Source of the DNA: Isochrysis galbana
Lineage: Eukaryota; Haptophyta; Isochrysidales; Isochrysidaceae
Length of the DNA stretch: 64,000 nt
Reading direction: 5' to 3'
NCBI GenBank assembly: GCA_018136815.1
Contig: CM030940.1
Coordinates: forward strand, 430,443 to 494,442
The first letter of the stretch is position 1; each line of letters starts with the position of its first letter. Made by a program: the position numbers and the translations under genes. Shown piece after piece: positions 1-9,800 of this stretch. Below the pieces are notes generated by a model. It saw only the letters and a program-made list of their open reading frames with translations, was not told the DNA's origin and made no database searches.

Positions 1-2538
1 TATCTGAAAAGCATGACAATGCAAGGCGCCATGGGCAGTTCGTTGAGATGAATGATTCAGCATGCCATTCATCTCCCTGTCTAGGCGTCTAGTGAATCCG
101 CGCAGCACCTTACCATTCGCTGCACATACAACGATATTTTCGAGCAATTCCTGGCGAATCGCATGATTGCATGCCATGATGGCTTCAAACGTTACCTCGT
201 GCACACCTGGCGAATCAATACCGGCAAGAGCAGGCCGGAATAGAGCCTCGCCACAGCGAATACCGCAGGATTGCTGGAAATTTGTAGGGCGATTGAATGA
301 CTTTGACCTCCTCTCCCGCTCAAAGTCAATCGAGATGTATGCGCATTCCTCCATTTGTGCCCGCTCAATTGGGGGAAACCCAAGTTGCGCCTCAGTGAAC
401 AGCTTGTTCATATACTTAGTGAGCTTATCGTGCGAGACTCCAAGGTAGTGGATCGCAATCTTGCGTCCCTTGTAGACTGGCACGACCATGGGAGTACGAG
501 TGCCACACTCAATAAGGACGCCGGTCTCACGGCCCGAGGCATACATTGCGGCCACGGCAGAGGACATTATAGAGAAGTGGGATATCTGAAAGCGTCGTTC
601 TAGGGTGCGCAGTATCTCCTCTATTTCTGACTTTTTGTAAGCTGGAAGTGTCGGCTTCACTATGATCATCGGCAGCCCCATCAGACGGTCATTCACCCCG
701 AGACGTGTTAATGCGCGTGAGAAGATTTCCTCGAGGCAAGGCCACGAGCACACAACGCCCTGCTCGGTCATCACACGTGTAAGTTTACGACTTAACCCGC
801 AATAAGGAGACTCAGTTGCGAACTGAATCCGTGGAGAGACTTCTGGGGCGAATCCGGCCATGCACTCTTCCCAGTCGCAGGCAACGACGACTCCGCTTGT
901 GCGTGCTTCTTTATGCTTGTCTTCTTCATACTTGCGCAAAATGGAACGCAATCTATGGCAGGTCCTTGCTGCATCCCTTCGGTCGCAAAAGCCCAAGCGC
1001 TCTATGATTAGCTGAATTGCATCGTCCGGCAGCGACAGTATGTTGCCGTTGCGACGTGTCAGCATCAACTCCCTTTCTCGGTCCATGGCCATGGCATTTC
1101 GCAAGCGTTCCCTAGCAGCAACAAGACGCGTGCATACATCCTCAAGGTCTCGGTCGGCGACTTTCAGTTCAGCCTTTGCGCGAGCGAGACTGCGCCCGGC
1201 ATCAATACTTGCTTTTTTTGCTTCTTTCATTTCTTTTTCTGCTGCCCTGGCTGCCTCATCAGCTAATGCCCTGGCAAACGAGAGCGTCCTTGTGGGGTGC
1301 TCCACGGATGCTGCGTCTTGCGCCATCCGCAAACCCAATACCTTCTGATTGTATGTGTCTTCTGCAACAGCCGCTGCTTCCTCTTTGAGTCTAGCAGTAG
1401 CATGGGCATTGGCCAGGCGCTCATCAAGAATTTTAGCTGCGCCATCAGCCTCTATTGCTTCCGTCTCCAAAGAGTCGATCCGAGTGCCGAGTGCGATGGC
1501 GTCTTCACTCGCTCCGATCTTGCTGCCTCCAGCTTGCGGAAGATCGGCCTTGCCATCGGTGTCGAGCGCTTCAGCATCCGTACCTGCAAATCCCATCACA
1601 CGTCGCTCGATGTAATCATCGTTTTCACGAGTCACCTCGACCTTCGGTCCAGGAGAGTTGGTCTCTTCCTGGATGTGCTGAGTCTCACTGACTTTTGCGC
1701 TGGAGCCCATCGCTTTCGGCACGTCGCTTTCATCGAATTTCGCTGTGAGGTTGATACAACAGTCGGCAAGATCACTGGCGCGATCACTGGTCTGATCACG
1801 GATCCTGATGCATGGACCTGTCCCCATAGGAGAACTAGCGTCCGATTGTCCCTGGAACTGAAGCTCACAAGTGTCTGCAACCGGACTATTTGGAGCCTCC
1901 TCCTTGGCGTCGTCAGTAGCTGTTCCCTTCGAGTCTACCATGCGACTTTCCGTTTGTTCACTAGACCTCGAGGCTGGTCGATGTCCTGCGCGACTGGCTT
2001 CCGTGCTTGATGTCACAAGGGCGACAAGAGGCTGAGAAGGACCAGAGTCGTGGCGTATGACACTGGGTCCTACTTGCACGGGTGCCATGCCACTTTGATC
2101 TTCCCTGATGCGCTTGTGGACCTGTCGGCCGGTCACGCTAGCTGTCTGCAACGTGATGTTTGCACATCGAAGCCAGCCAGCATTGCGACAGTCATTGTTT
2201 ATCTCCCTATCCGAGTCTGCAGTTATATTCTCACAATGCACACTGCTCGTCAACACTTTGGAGAATGTTTTGATACGCTTTACTGATTGTTGTTCATGAA
2301 GCGCTCTTGCCACTCGGCTACCATCAACACTCGTTATCGTACCCTTTGCAGCTGACTCTGGACTAGTGACATCCCGATTGGACGGTGATCGCGTTTTGCT
2401 CCACGTCACAAGAGTTGCGAGGCTATCGAGGAACAAGCCCAAGATACCAAGACGCACAACGATCATGATGAGGATGGCCAGGACAGACGGCCATGAGAAG
2501 ATTGCGAGGCAAGATAGGGCGAGGCGATACAACATCAT
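1..2538 (-). CDS. Membrane-anchored coiled-coil, F-box, actin-like protein (partial, runs off left edge)
   Basis: One minus-strand frame is open from an in-frame stop at 2830-2832 down to base 1. I start it at the ATG at 2536-2538, giving 846 codons with no intron and no stop in the window. Residues ~3-42 are strongly hydrophobic (one or two membrane spans or a signal anchor). Residues ~47-340 are Ser/Thr/Asp-rich and unstructured-looking. Residues ~350-495 are Ala/Glu/Lys/Arg-rich and coiled-coil-like. Residues ~500-537 read LSLPDDAIQLIIERL, then DRRDAARTCHRLRSI, matching the F-box consensus. From residue ~547 an actin fold is recognisable: a CMAGF segment, then MYASGRETGV, VPVYKG, and near the C-terminus CGEALFRPALAGIDSPGVHE followed by FEAIM. 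Subdomain 2 is shortened, and the phosphate-binding DNGSG and DSGDG loops are replaced by DWEEC and ECGTRTP, so ATP binding is doubtful. Inference: an actin-related scaffold or SCF-type adaptor tethered to a membrane. The fold calls are fairly secure; the role is unknown. Confidence 0.75.
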   Translation of the reverse strand, partial: MMLYRLALSCLAIFSWPSVLAILIMIVVRLGILGLFLDSLATLVTWSKTRSPSNRDVTSPESAAKGTITSVDGSRVARALHEQQSVKRIKTFSKVLTSSVHCENITADSDREINNDCRNAGWLRCANITLQTASVTGRQVHKRIREDQSGMAPVQVGPSVIRHDSGPSQPLVALVTSSTEASRAGHRPASRSSEQTESRMVDSKGTATDDAKEEAPNSPVADTCELQFQGQSDASSPMGTGPCIRIRDQTSDRASDLADCCINLTAKFDESDVPKAMGSSAKVSETQHIQEETNSPGPKVEVTRENDDYIERRVMGFAGTDAEALDTDGKADLPQAGGSKIGASEDAIALGTRIDSLETEAIEADGAAKILDERLANAHATARLKEEAAAVAEDTYNQKVLGLRMAQDAASVEHPTRTLSFARALADEAARAAEKEMKEAKKASIDAGRSLARAKAELKVADRDLEDVCTRLVAARERLRNAMAMDRERELMLTRRNGNILSLPDDAIQLIIERLGFCDRRDAARTCHRLRSILRKYEEDKHKEARTSGVVVACDWEECMAGFAPEVSPRIQFATESPYCGLSRKLTRVMTEQGVVCSWPCLEEIFSRALTRLGVNDRLMGLPMIIVKPTLPAYKKSEIEEILRTLERRFQISHFSIMSSAVAAMYASGRETGVLIECGTRTPMVVPVYKGRKIAIHYLGVSHDKLTKYMNKLFTEAQLGFPPIERAQMEECAYISIDFERERRSKSFNRPTNFQQSCGIRCGEALFRPALAGIDSPGVHEVTFEAIMACNHAIRQELLENIVVCAANGKVLRGFTRRLDREMNGMLNHSSQRTAHGALHCHAFQI

Positions 2539-3370
2539 TTGCACGTTACAGCTGCGGGCCTCGTCTGAGGGGTGATCTTCCAAGTGCACCTTCTCTGGAT
2601 GGGATAGCAGGGAGGAGCGATGGCCGATGCGGCTGCACGCGGGGCGATGCGGCGATTCGCACGAAAGGTGGACGCGGCGAGAGTCGCGCGCGCTGCCGAA
2701 TGTCGGCAACGTCTCGTACACGTCCCCGTTAAGTAGTTTAACAGTCGAGAAATGCGACCGCGCTTTGCCTCGTGAAAGCAACCACGTCGGTTTTGTCTGA
2801 TGGCCGATAGCGAAAAAAAAAGTGGAACATCATCAAGGGTCAGAGTTTTCTTGTTGTGTGAGTATAACCTTAGTGCTGAGGGACCGTAGCCCTTCGACGG
2901 CAACGGAGCCCCTCCCTACCTGTCAGAGTAAGGCTGATCTCGCCTTTTGAGATCGCTATTCTGGATGCCCATTCTCTATTCTAATTCTAATTCTAATTCT
3001 AATTCTAACTACCTCTTTATCTTTATGTAAACTTTATGCTTATACTGAGGTCTTTGTCTTTGTCTTTGCTTCTCTCTCTTCTCCCTCGCGGTCCGTTCGG
3101 ATCCGCGCGGGGCATTCTTGCGGCACCGAGATTTCCCTCGCGCTCTTACTTTGTTACCTCGAGCGCCTTGGTCATCATATCTGCGATCTAATCTTCACTC
3201 AATGTCCACATCGGTATGGAAACTCGAAACTCGATCCTCGATCGAGATTTTTTGCGGCCGAACCAGAAACCAGATCCAGATCAAATTGTCATAGTGTATA
3301 ATGTCGAGTGCGTCGATCCTTTTATAATCTCTTATGCCGGGGTTCTTCCCTGGAACCAGCTCCTCCACTA
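2539..3370. other. Intergenic, with microsatellite and a dispersed 75-bp repeat
   Basis: I see no convincing gene here. The stretch contains one copy of a 75-bp dispersed repeat (2839-2913, partner at 41909-41983) and an (ATTCTA)n microsatellite at about 2975-3009. Its last 170 bases abut the assembly gap. It presumably includes the 5' flank and promoter of the minus-strand actin-like gene, but no specific element is recognisable. Confidence 0.5.
2839..2913 (+). repeat. 75-bp dispersed repeat, copy 1
   Basis: This segment matches 41909-41983 in the same orientation, with only a handful of mismatches and no gaps. The flanks do not match. The most conserved part is AGCCCTTCGACGGCAACGGA. It does not look like a tRNA. 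It could be the core of a SINE-like element or a structured RNA. Confidence 0.6.
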
Positions 3371-3470
3371 NNNNNNNNNNNNNNNNNNNNNNNNNNNNNN
3401 NNNNNNNNNNNNNNNNNNNNNNNNNNNNNNNNNNNNNNNNNNNNNNNNNNNNNNNNNNNNNNNNNNNNNN
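3371..3470. other. Assembly gap (100 N)
   Basis: Exactly 100 N, a conventional placeholder for a scaffold gap of unknown size. It truncates the calpain gene to its right. The sequence to the left does not resemble the continuation of that protein, so the true gap is probably larger than 100 bases. Confidence 0.99.
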
Positions 3471-4723
3471 GGCCACTCAAACTGGCTGGGCGGCCCGCCG
3501 TCCAAAGAAGGGAGCGTAACTATGTGCTGCAACCAAAGACGCCGTTGCTGCCTCCCTTCAGCTCCGGTGGCTGACTCGGTGGGGGCAATTCCATCGCGAG
3601 GTCCTTCGGCTAGCGGCGAGCATTCCAACACCCAACAAAGCGTCAACATGTCACAGAGGTCACAAAACTCGCCAATGCTCAGCCGGACTGCATCCGATGA
3701 ACGGACAGCTCCACCAGAGCCGGGCAGCCTACCTTTATCAGAAATTATGGCAGCGGCTGTCGTGTGCAAAGCGGTCAAAGGAGAGTAGTCACTTCTCACG
3801 GCTTCAGCCGCGGCCACTTTTGCCAATTCTTCAGGTGCAACGGCTGCAGGTGAGACGGCTGCTGGGTTCTCCGCTGACGCGGTGTCAAGCAGGAGGACAT
3901 CTGTACGTCCAGCGCTGCGCTCTACGCCAAGTACGGCCACTGTGTGCACTTCCGTAGGTGTTACCCAGCCAGACATGTCTGAGATGTGCGCACGATCAGT
4001 AGATCTGTCCGTGCCCGATGCCTTGTGCCGAGCCGCAATGGTGGCGCACATGACCGCACCCTGGCCTCGCCACTTGGCTATCCGAGCAGCCAGCTCGGCG
4101 TAACGCCCGTCACTGCGATCCAGAGGCAAGCGCTTGTCATCGCTTCCGGTGGAGACATCTGTTGGTCCCGCGCCTACAACTGGCAGCTTCCCCCCGCCGA
4201 TGGTCAGCGTCGTCCGCTCAGCAATCCCGCCCGTCAAGTCGACGATGGCCTCCGCCGAGCGCCCACCCTCTAGTGCGGCATACTGCCCCATCCGCTTGGC
4301 GAACGCCTTCTCAACGATCGCCGCCCACGCGCCACTGCCGCCATTCCGGAATGCACGCCGGCCGCAGAAGAGTGGCGCTCCATCCTTGTCGCACGGCAGG
4401 AGCGTATCAAGCTCGACGTGCTCCCAGCGGTGGTGGGCCCACAGTCGGATACTGACCCGCCCTTCGCCCACATCCACCTTGCTGAATAGCCCGAGCACGG
4501 CTGAGGGGAGGCAGGCAGCCAGGCCAGCAAGCGGCGCAAGCAGCCAGCAGTCTCCCAGCTGTCCCTGCTCAACGCCACTCGCGAGTCGTCCGTCGGCAAC
4601 GGGCGGGAGCGGCGCGGCGGGGAATAATTCGTCGAATCGCCGCCACTGCGCTGCCGCTGGCACCGCGCCCAGAGAGCTAGCGGAGGGAGGGAAGCTGGGG
4701 TCGACCCACCGCGCGCCGCGCAT
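3471..4723 (-). CDS. Calpain-family cysteine protease (C-terminus lost in assembly gap)
   Basis: The frame starts at an ATG (4721-4723) and stays open for about 417 residues into the gap. The peptidase C2 catalytic core is clear: QGQLGDCWLLAPLAGLA places the nucleophile at Cys59. W-A-A-I-V-E-K-A-F-A-K with LEGG and VDLTGG (residues ~133-166) is the usual calpain PC2 entry. EVHTVAVLG gives a candidate catalytic His260, and ENP gives Asn286, 26 residues on, against about 24 in animal calpains. The usual RNPWG context of the Asn is degenerate. The end of the visible part resembles the catalytic-core exit before a C2-like beta-sandwich domain. There is no penta-EF hand in what is visible. Calpains are cytosolic, usually calcium-regulated endoproteases; atypical ones are common in protists. 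Upstream exons cannot be excluded. Confidence 0.8.
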
Positions 4724-4776
4724 CGGCGGCGGCCCGTTGGGCGCTCTCTCTATTATCCCTCGTCTTTATTCACACC

Positions 4777-5384
4777 GTGTATAGTGTTAACTGTTTATCC
4801 GCAGTTGTTTTGTAGGATGGAGTTTTCTAGTCCGAGGGGTGACGTCATCGGTAGCGGACCTACGTCATTGGCTTGTCGCGCGAGCTTAAACCTTTCGCTG
4901 GCTACGCCATCAAGTATGGGGGAGCATCAGTTTCATACCAATCGAAGAAACTTAAGCTAGTAGCCCAATCATCTGCTGAGACTGAAACCGCCGTACACGC
5001 ACTAGCACTAGCTGCTCGAAACCTACAATTTACTCTCCATTTGTTCGAATTCCTTGGAAAGCCCCAGCAACTCCCAATCCGTATCTTCACTGACAATTCA
5101 GCGACTCGTGACTCAATCAAGAACCCCGGCGTAACAGCTCGCACTCGCCACTACACTCGCTGGCTGTTATACGCTCGAGAACAATTTCTCCATCACATCT
5201 CTGTTCCTCACTGGATATCCACCTCGATGATGACCGCTGACATCTTTACTAAATGTCTCGACAAAACAACATTCCTCCGTCACCGTTCCTCCGTCCTTAA
5301 TGAGAAGGCTTAATCTTGTTCAGCGATATCGCTGTGGGGGAGTGTTTAGTGTTAAGTGTTTATCCGCAGTTGTTTTGTAGGATG
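4777..5384 (+). mobile_element. Ty1/copia retrotransposon remnant with two LTR fragments
   Basis: Two similar fragments frame a short coding relic: about 4777-4817, and 5343-5384 beginning TGTTTAGTGTTAAGTG. The second is preceded by a purine tract (GTGGGGGAG, typical of a polypurine tract) just after the RNase H stop. The left fragment leads almost directly into RNase H coding sequence, so gag, protease, integrase and reverse transcriptase have been deleted. The right LTR copy diverges after 5384. Confidence 0.7.
4873..5313 (+). pseudogene. Copia RNase H C-terminal fragment
   Basis: The frame encodes the C-terminal RNase H region of a copia polyprotein: GYAIKYGGASVSYQSKKLKL is followed by VAQSSAETE, then FTDNSATRDS, and late HWISTSMMTADIFTKCL. 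These are the standard copia landmarks (W/Y-x-S-KK-Q-x-xVA-x-SS-x-E-E, D-N and ADI-x-TK). It opens on a non-ATG codon and lacks all upstream domains, so it is a relic and not an expressed gene. Confidence 0.8.
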
Positions 5385-5513
5385 TAGGGCGGTCAAACAG
5401 TGTTTTTTATTATGGGTGAAAAAATGACCATCTCAGAATTGAGGAAATTTGAGGATTTTTTTCGGGAGAAAGTTCCCAATACACCCAACTAGCACATATC
5501 CGGGGCCCATTAG

Positions 5514-6838
5514 TGTCGCATTCATCCTAGATGATGCGATTTCTAGGCTCTTATTTCCAGGTCCTTCGTCGTGCGGCCACACGGCGAAGCTCAGGTACAT
5601 CTAGGTTGGTAGGGTTCGTCCCTAGCGATCTAGAATTCGAGTTCTTGTTTCGTTCCTTCTAGCCTGTTTGTCAGGTCTAGATTCCAGGTTTCCTCCTTTC
5701 GGGTAATCTTGACCCAAAGGAGCCAGGTCGCCTGTCACTCGCTGCGCGCTTGTCTCAGGCTCTCGAGTTACCTTGTGAAGGCTTGTTTAGCTTCTTGCAA
5801 GGCTTGTTGTTTCTTGTTGGGTTCCGGTTCTTTCTTGGGACCTGCTGACTTTCGTTGTTGTCCAGGCCTGTTCTTCGTAGGTTCTGCTTGGCCTGGTTAG
5901 GGTTTCGTTGAATCCCCGCGTTCGGCGTTTGGCGTTGGCGTTCGGAAACTTCCTCTCACATTCCCTAGGTCCGCTACCCTTGGCTTGTAGGTCCTTGCTT
6001 CTTTCTTCTCGGTCAAGGTTTTGGCGAGCGAGTCGGTTGCTCTAGCCGCTCGAGATTTGAGGTTTAATTTGCCATCTCCCCTTGGAGATCGGTGTAGGTT
6101 CGCTTCCTAGGTGAGGGAATCTTTCCCCTTGATGCAAGTTACATGCAAGCCTTGGCCCCTTTGGTGTTTCTTCCCCTTGGTTGCTACTCAGGGTTGTTCG
6201 TTAGAAGCGTCTAGAAGGTTCACGCTCAACGGCAAGATTTCCTCTGTCGTGAAGATATCTCGTTGCGATCTGTATCCAAAGTGATCGCCGTGGTCGCGCG
6301 ACATGACGCTCCCCTTCGGACTCTCCGCTACGTGGGGAAGTTACAACGGAGACACGCTCCGGCCGTCGCTGCGGAGTCTCTCTCTCTCTCTCGCTCTCTC
6401 TCTCCGTCTCTCGCGACGTGTTTGAGTTATCGGTGATTTGGGGTCGCGGTTGCTTGATAATTTGCTTTGTTTGGGTGAATGATTCCGGTGTGTTCGTGAG
6501 TCGGTGTAACCTGTTGTTCTCAGGCTCTTTGTCCGTCGTTGTTCGCTGCGTCGCTGCACTCTAGCAGCCTAGGCTCCCTCCCTGAGGGAAGAGTTCTTTG
6601 TAGGTCTAACAATCTCTTAAAACCCAACACACTAGGGCCGCTAGGAGCGCCTCGCCGCCCCACAGCCCTTCGTTCGCCGTTCGTTCCCCGTCCAGACACC
6701 CAAATGGGGTTGCCCGACCCAGTCCAGAATTTCATTCACCCGACTCCCGGTGGGGAGGAGGGCCAAAGCGCCGCGCTAGCCGCCGGTGCTGCTCGCGACG
6801 GAGTGGCTCAGAGCCCTCCGGCTCCGCTCGACTCGACA
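5514..6838 (+). repeat. 5' LTR of the chromovirus
   Basis: A 1,325-bp direct repeat of 12331-13655, with TG...CA ends and the TGTCG/CGACA inverted terminal repeat. It contains a CT microsatellite near 6375-6415. It also includes the first ~45 codons of the polyprotein, because the first in-frame ATG (6704) lies inside the LTR. It should carry the promoter and polyadenylation signal, but no TATA box or poly(A) motif is distinct. Confidence 0.95.
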
Positions 6839-9800
6839 AGCACGAAATCGAAGCTTGCGTCCTCGGCCGCAGAGGAGGGGTCTCAAGGCATCAATGCACT
6901 ATCTCCGAGCGCCTCCTTCACGGCTGGCGACGAAGGAGTGGCCGAACCGACCGGTTCGGTCGTAGCCGAAAGGCCACTTGAAAACGGGGATGTTGGGCTG
7001 GACTCGGGAGAAGATGATACGCCCGAGACTCCAGAACACCGGAGCATGCAGGCCCTCGAGACCAAGCCCTCCGACGCCGCCGACGGAGAAGGTACTCCAC
7101 AGGCATTGTGTGGCGATGGGGCTGCCGCTAGGGGCCTCAGTGCGGCCGGATTTTCCGAGTTGTCGAAGCTTCCGAAGACAGACTTGCAGAAGTCCCTGGA
7201 GAAGGAATGGTCACCCCAAATGGATCAACCTCGGCATCCGACGGACCGTCGAGGGCTAGGCTATGATGGCGTGCCTAACCCCTCTAGTTCGGCAAAGGCA
7301 TCCCCATACTCTTCAATACCATTCGTGCCGCAGACGGTAGCCGCCGCTATCGAGCGAGTGCCCCACGTCGATGAATCTTCTCCGTCCAGGCCAGCCTCTA
7401 ATCCAACCACCCCGTCACCCGGAGCCGGAACCTCGCTTCCAGTAGAATCTATCGCGGACACGCCGCCGCCGCTCTACCCTCGTCACTGCCTCTATGTCCG
7501 CGATCTCGTGGTCTGCCGTGCCGATGGCGACCGCGCAGCTCAAGGGTTCGTTCTCCCGGACGTTGCCCTCACGGTGAACAGCACCCTGGCTGACACTGGA
7601 GCGGGCCCGTCAGTAATCACCACTGCTCTTCTCGATCGACTACCTGAAGACGCTTGCGTCGAACGCGTATCGGACGCTACCGTCCCCAACCTACATGGGC
7701 CGGACGGCCTTCCTCTCATCACTAGGGGCCGGGCTAGCCTCGTCTTCTCCTTGTCCGGTCGCCTCTTCCGTCATTCGTTCGCGGTCATCGAAGGAAACGC
7801 GATGCTTCTGCTCGGGAACGATTTTTTGGCCGCCCACTCCGCTACCATTTCTCTCGACGCCGCGAGCTCGGAAGGAAGCCTCCGCCTCCGTCCGGCCTCT
7901 GGCGATTCAGAAGACTCTTCGAGAGTCCTTTCCGAATGTGTAGTCAGAGTTTCCACGGCGCCGCCCCCAGTCGCGGACTCCGGCTTCGTCGGAGCTATCT
8001 CGATGTCACCCGGTCAGCCGCTGACTGTCGACTTTCTGGAGAGGTCGACGGGAACACGAGAGACCCCGGGCGGATCGGAGGGTGAGGCTGCTGCTGATGC
8101 TAGGCAGCCACTCTATACACCTCTCTTTGAGTCTGCCGACGAGTTTGCGGCCAAAGCTCCGGCGTCTACCTCGTCCGAATATCTTCTCTACACGGAGCAA
8201 GCGGTGACGATTCCTGCCTTCCACCGCGCAACCATCTGGGTCAGGGTTCCGCTAGCTCTCCGAGATCATTCGGACTGCGCGATGCTAGTCGACCGCCTAC
8301 CAAATCGCGAGGCTCTCGATTCGTCCTCTCTCGTAATGCCCACGGTGGTCACGCCCACGGACGATCACCGCATCGCGGTGATGATCGTCCACACCGGAGT
8401 CGATGCGCTGACCCTGCCGTCTCTGCATCCGATAGCTTCGCTCCAGGTGCGCTTCAAGTTGCACCGGGGCTGGACTCCGACTGGAAGCGAGGGGGATGGT
8501 GACCCTGTCACCGCGCTGAGCGAGGAGCAACGATCTCTACTCGACTCAGCCACCATCGATCCGGACCGGCTTCTTTCCGACGATCAACGAGAAGAAGTAC
8601 GCCAACTCTTGGCCCGGCGCATCAAAGCTTTCGCGTTGCACCCGGGGGCTCCAAACCATACGCACGTTCTCGAGGTGGAGTTGCCACTCAACCCCGGCGC
8701 TGTTCCTCACCGGCATGCTCCGTCTAGAGTGGGCCGCGCAGGCGAGCTCATCATAGAAGAGGAGGTAGCCAAGATGGAAGCCGCCGGCATTATTCGCAAG
8801 TCAAATTCGGCTTGGGCTTCCCGAGTAGTCCTGGTCAGCAAGAAAGATGGCTCCGTTCGATTCTGCGTGGACTACCGCGACACTAACGCCAAGCTACGCG
8901 TCGAGGATAGCCCTCTACCCCTCATTGTAGAGGCTATTGATAGGCTAGCGTCCGGCCAAGGGCCGCTCAGTTCTCTCTTTTTATGTACTCTCGATTTAGC
9001 CTCTGGTTTTTGGGGCATCCCGATCAAAGAATCGCACAAACATATCACCGCTTTCACCACCCACCGCGGCAAATACGAGTTCAACTTTCTACCGTTCGGC
9101 ATCCAATCAGGTCCCTCCTACATGTGCCGCTTGATGGACATCGTTCTCGGTGCGCTAGCGTGGGAGATCTGCATGCCTTACCTCGATGATGTGGGCATCT
9201 GGTCAACGGGCGTGGGTCCTTCCGAAGAGGCCAGGGCACAGGCTTCGTTCGAGCAAATGCTTCACCGGCTAGACCTCGTTCTCGAGCGGCTAGAGTGGGC
9301 CGGCCTGACCTGCAAGATGTCCAAGTGTGTCTTCTTTGCCACCTCTACGGAGTACCTCGGTCACGTTGTCTCGAGGGAAGGTCTCAAGATGGACCCGAAG
9401 AAGGTCGCAGCTGTCGCCGACATCGACCCGTCGTCCATCAACTCCTTGGAAGCGGTTCGATCTTTCCTCGGCCTTTGCTCCTACTATCGTCGATTCATTC
9501 GCCAATTCGCCGCTAAGGCTGCTCTTCTCACTGCCCTCACGCGGAAGGGCTGCGACGTGGCAAAGGAGTCCCAGTCCGAGGAGTGTCGCCGAGCTATCCA
9601 AGAGCTCAAGACAGCGATCACTTCGGAGCCCGTCTTGACTCCACCCAGGGATGATCGGCCCTTCATCGTCAAGACCGATGGGGCTAGCAAGTTGGGTATC
9701 GCCGGCATCCTCTCGCAGCTAGGAGACGATAACCGTGAACGAGTCGTTGGGTACTACGCTCGCAGTCTCACCTCGGCCGAACGCCATTGGACGGTGACCG

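Noticed and set aside
1040-2010. Plus-strand frames of 60-237 codons over the actin-like gene.
   Set aside because: They are antisense shadows; the minus-strand frame has clear F-box and actin motifs.
2839-2913. tRNA or 5S rRNA identity for the 75-bp dispersed repeat.
   Set aside because: No acceptor-stem pairing, A-box/B-box or anticodon arrangement could be found by eye.
6539-6703. Start of the chromovirus polyprotein at 6539.
   Set aside because: The codon there is TTG. The first ATG in frame is at 6704, so I annotate from there.
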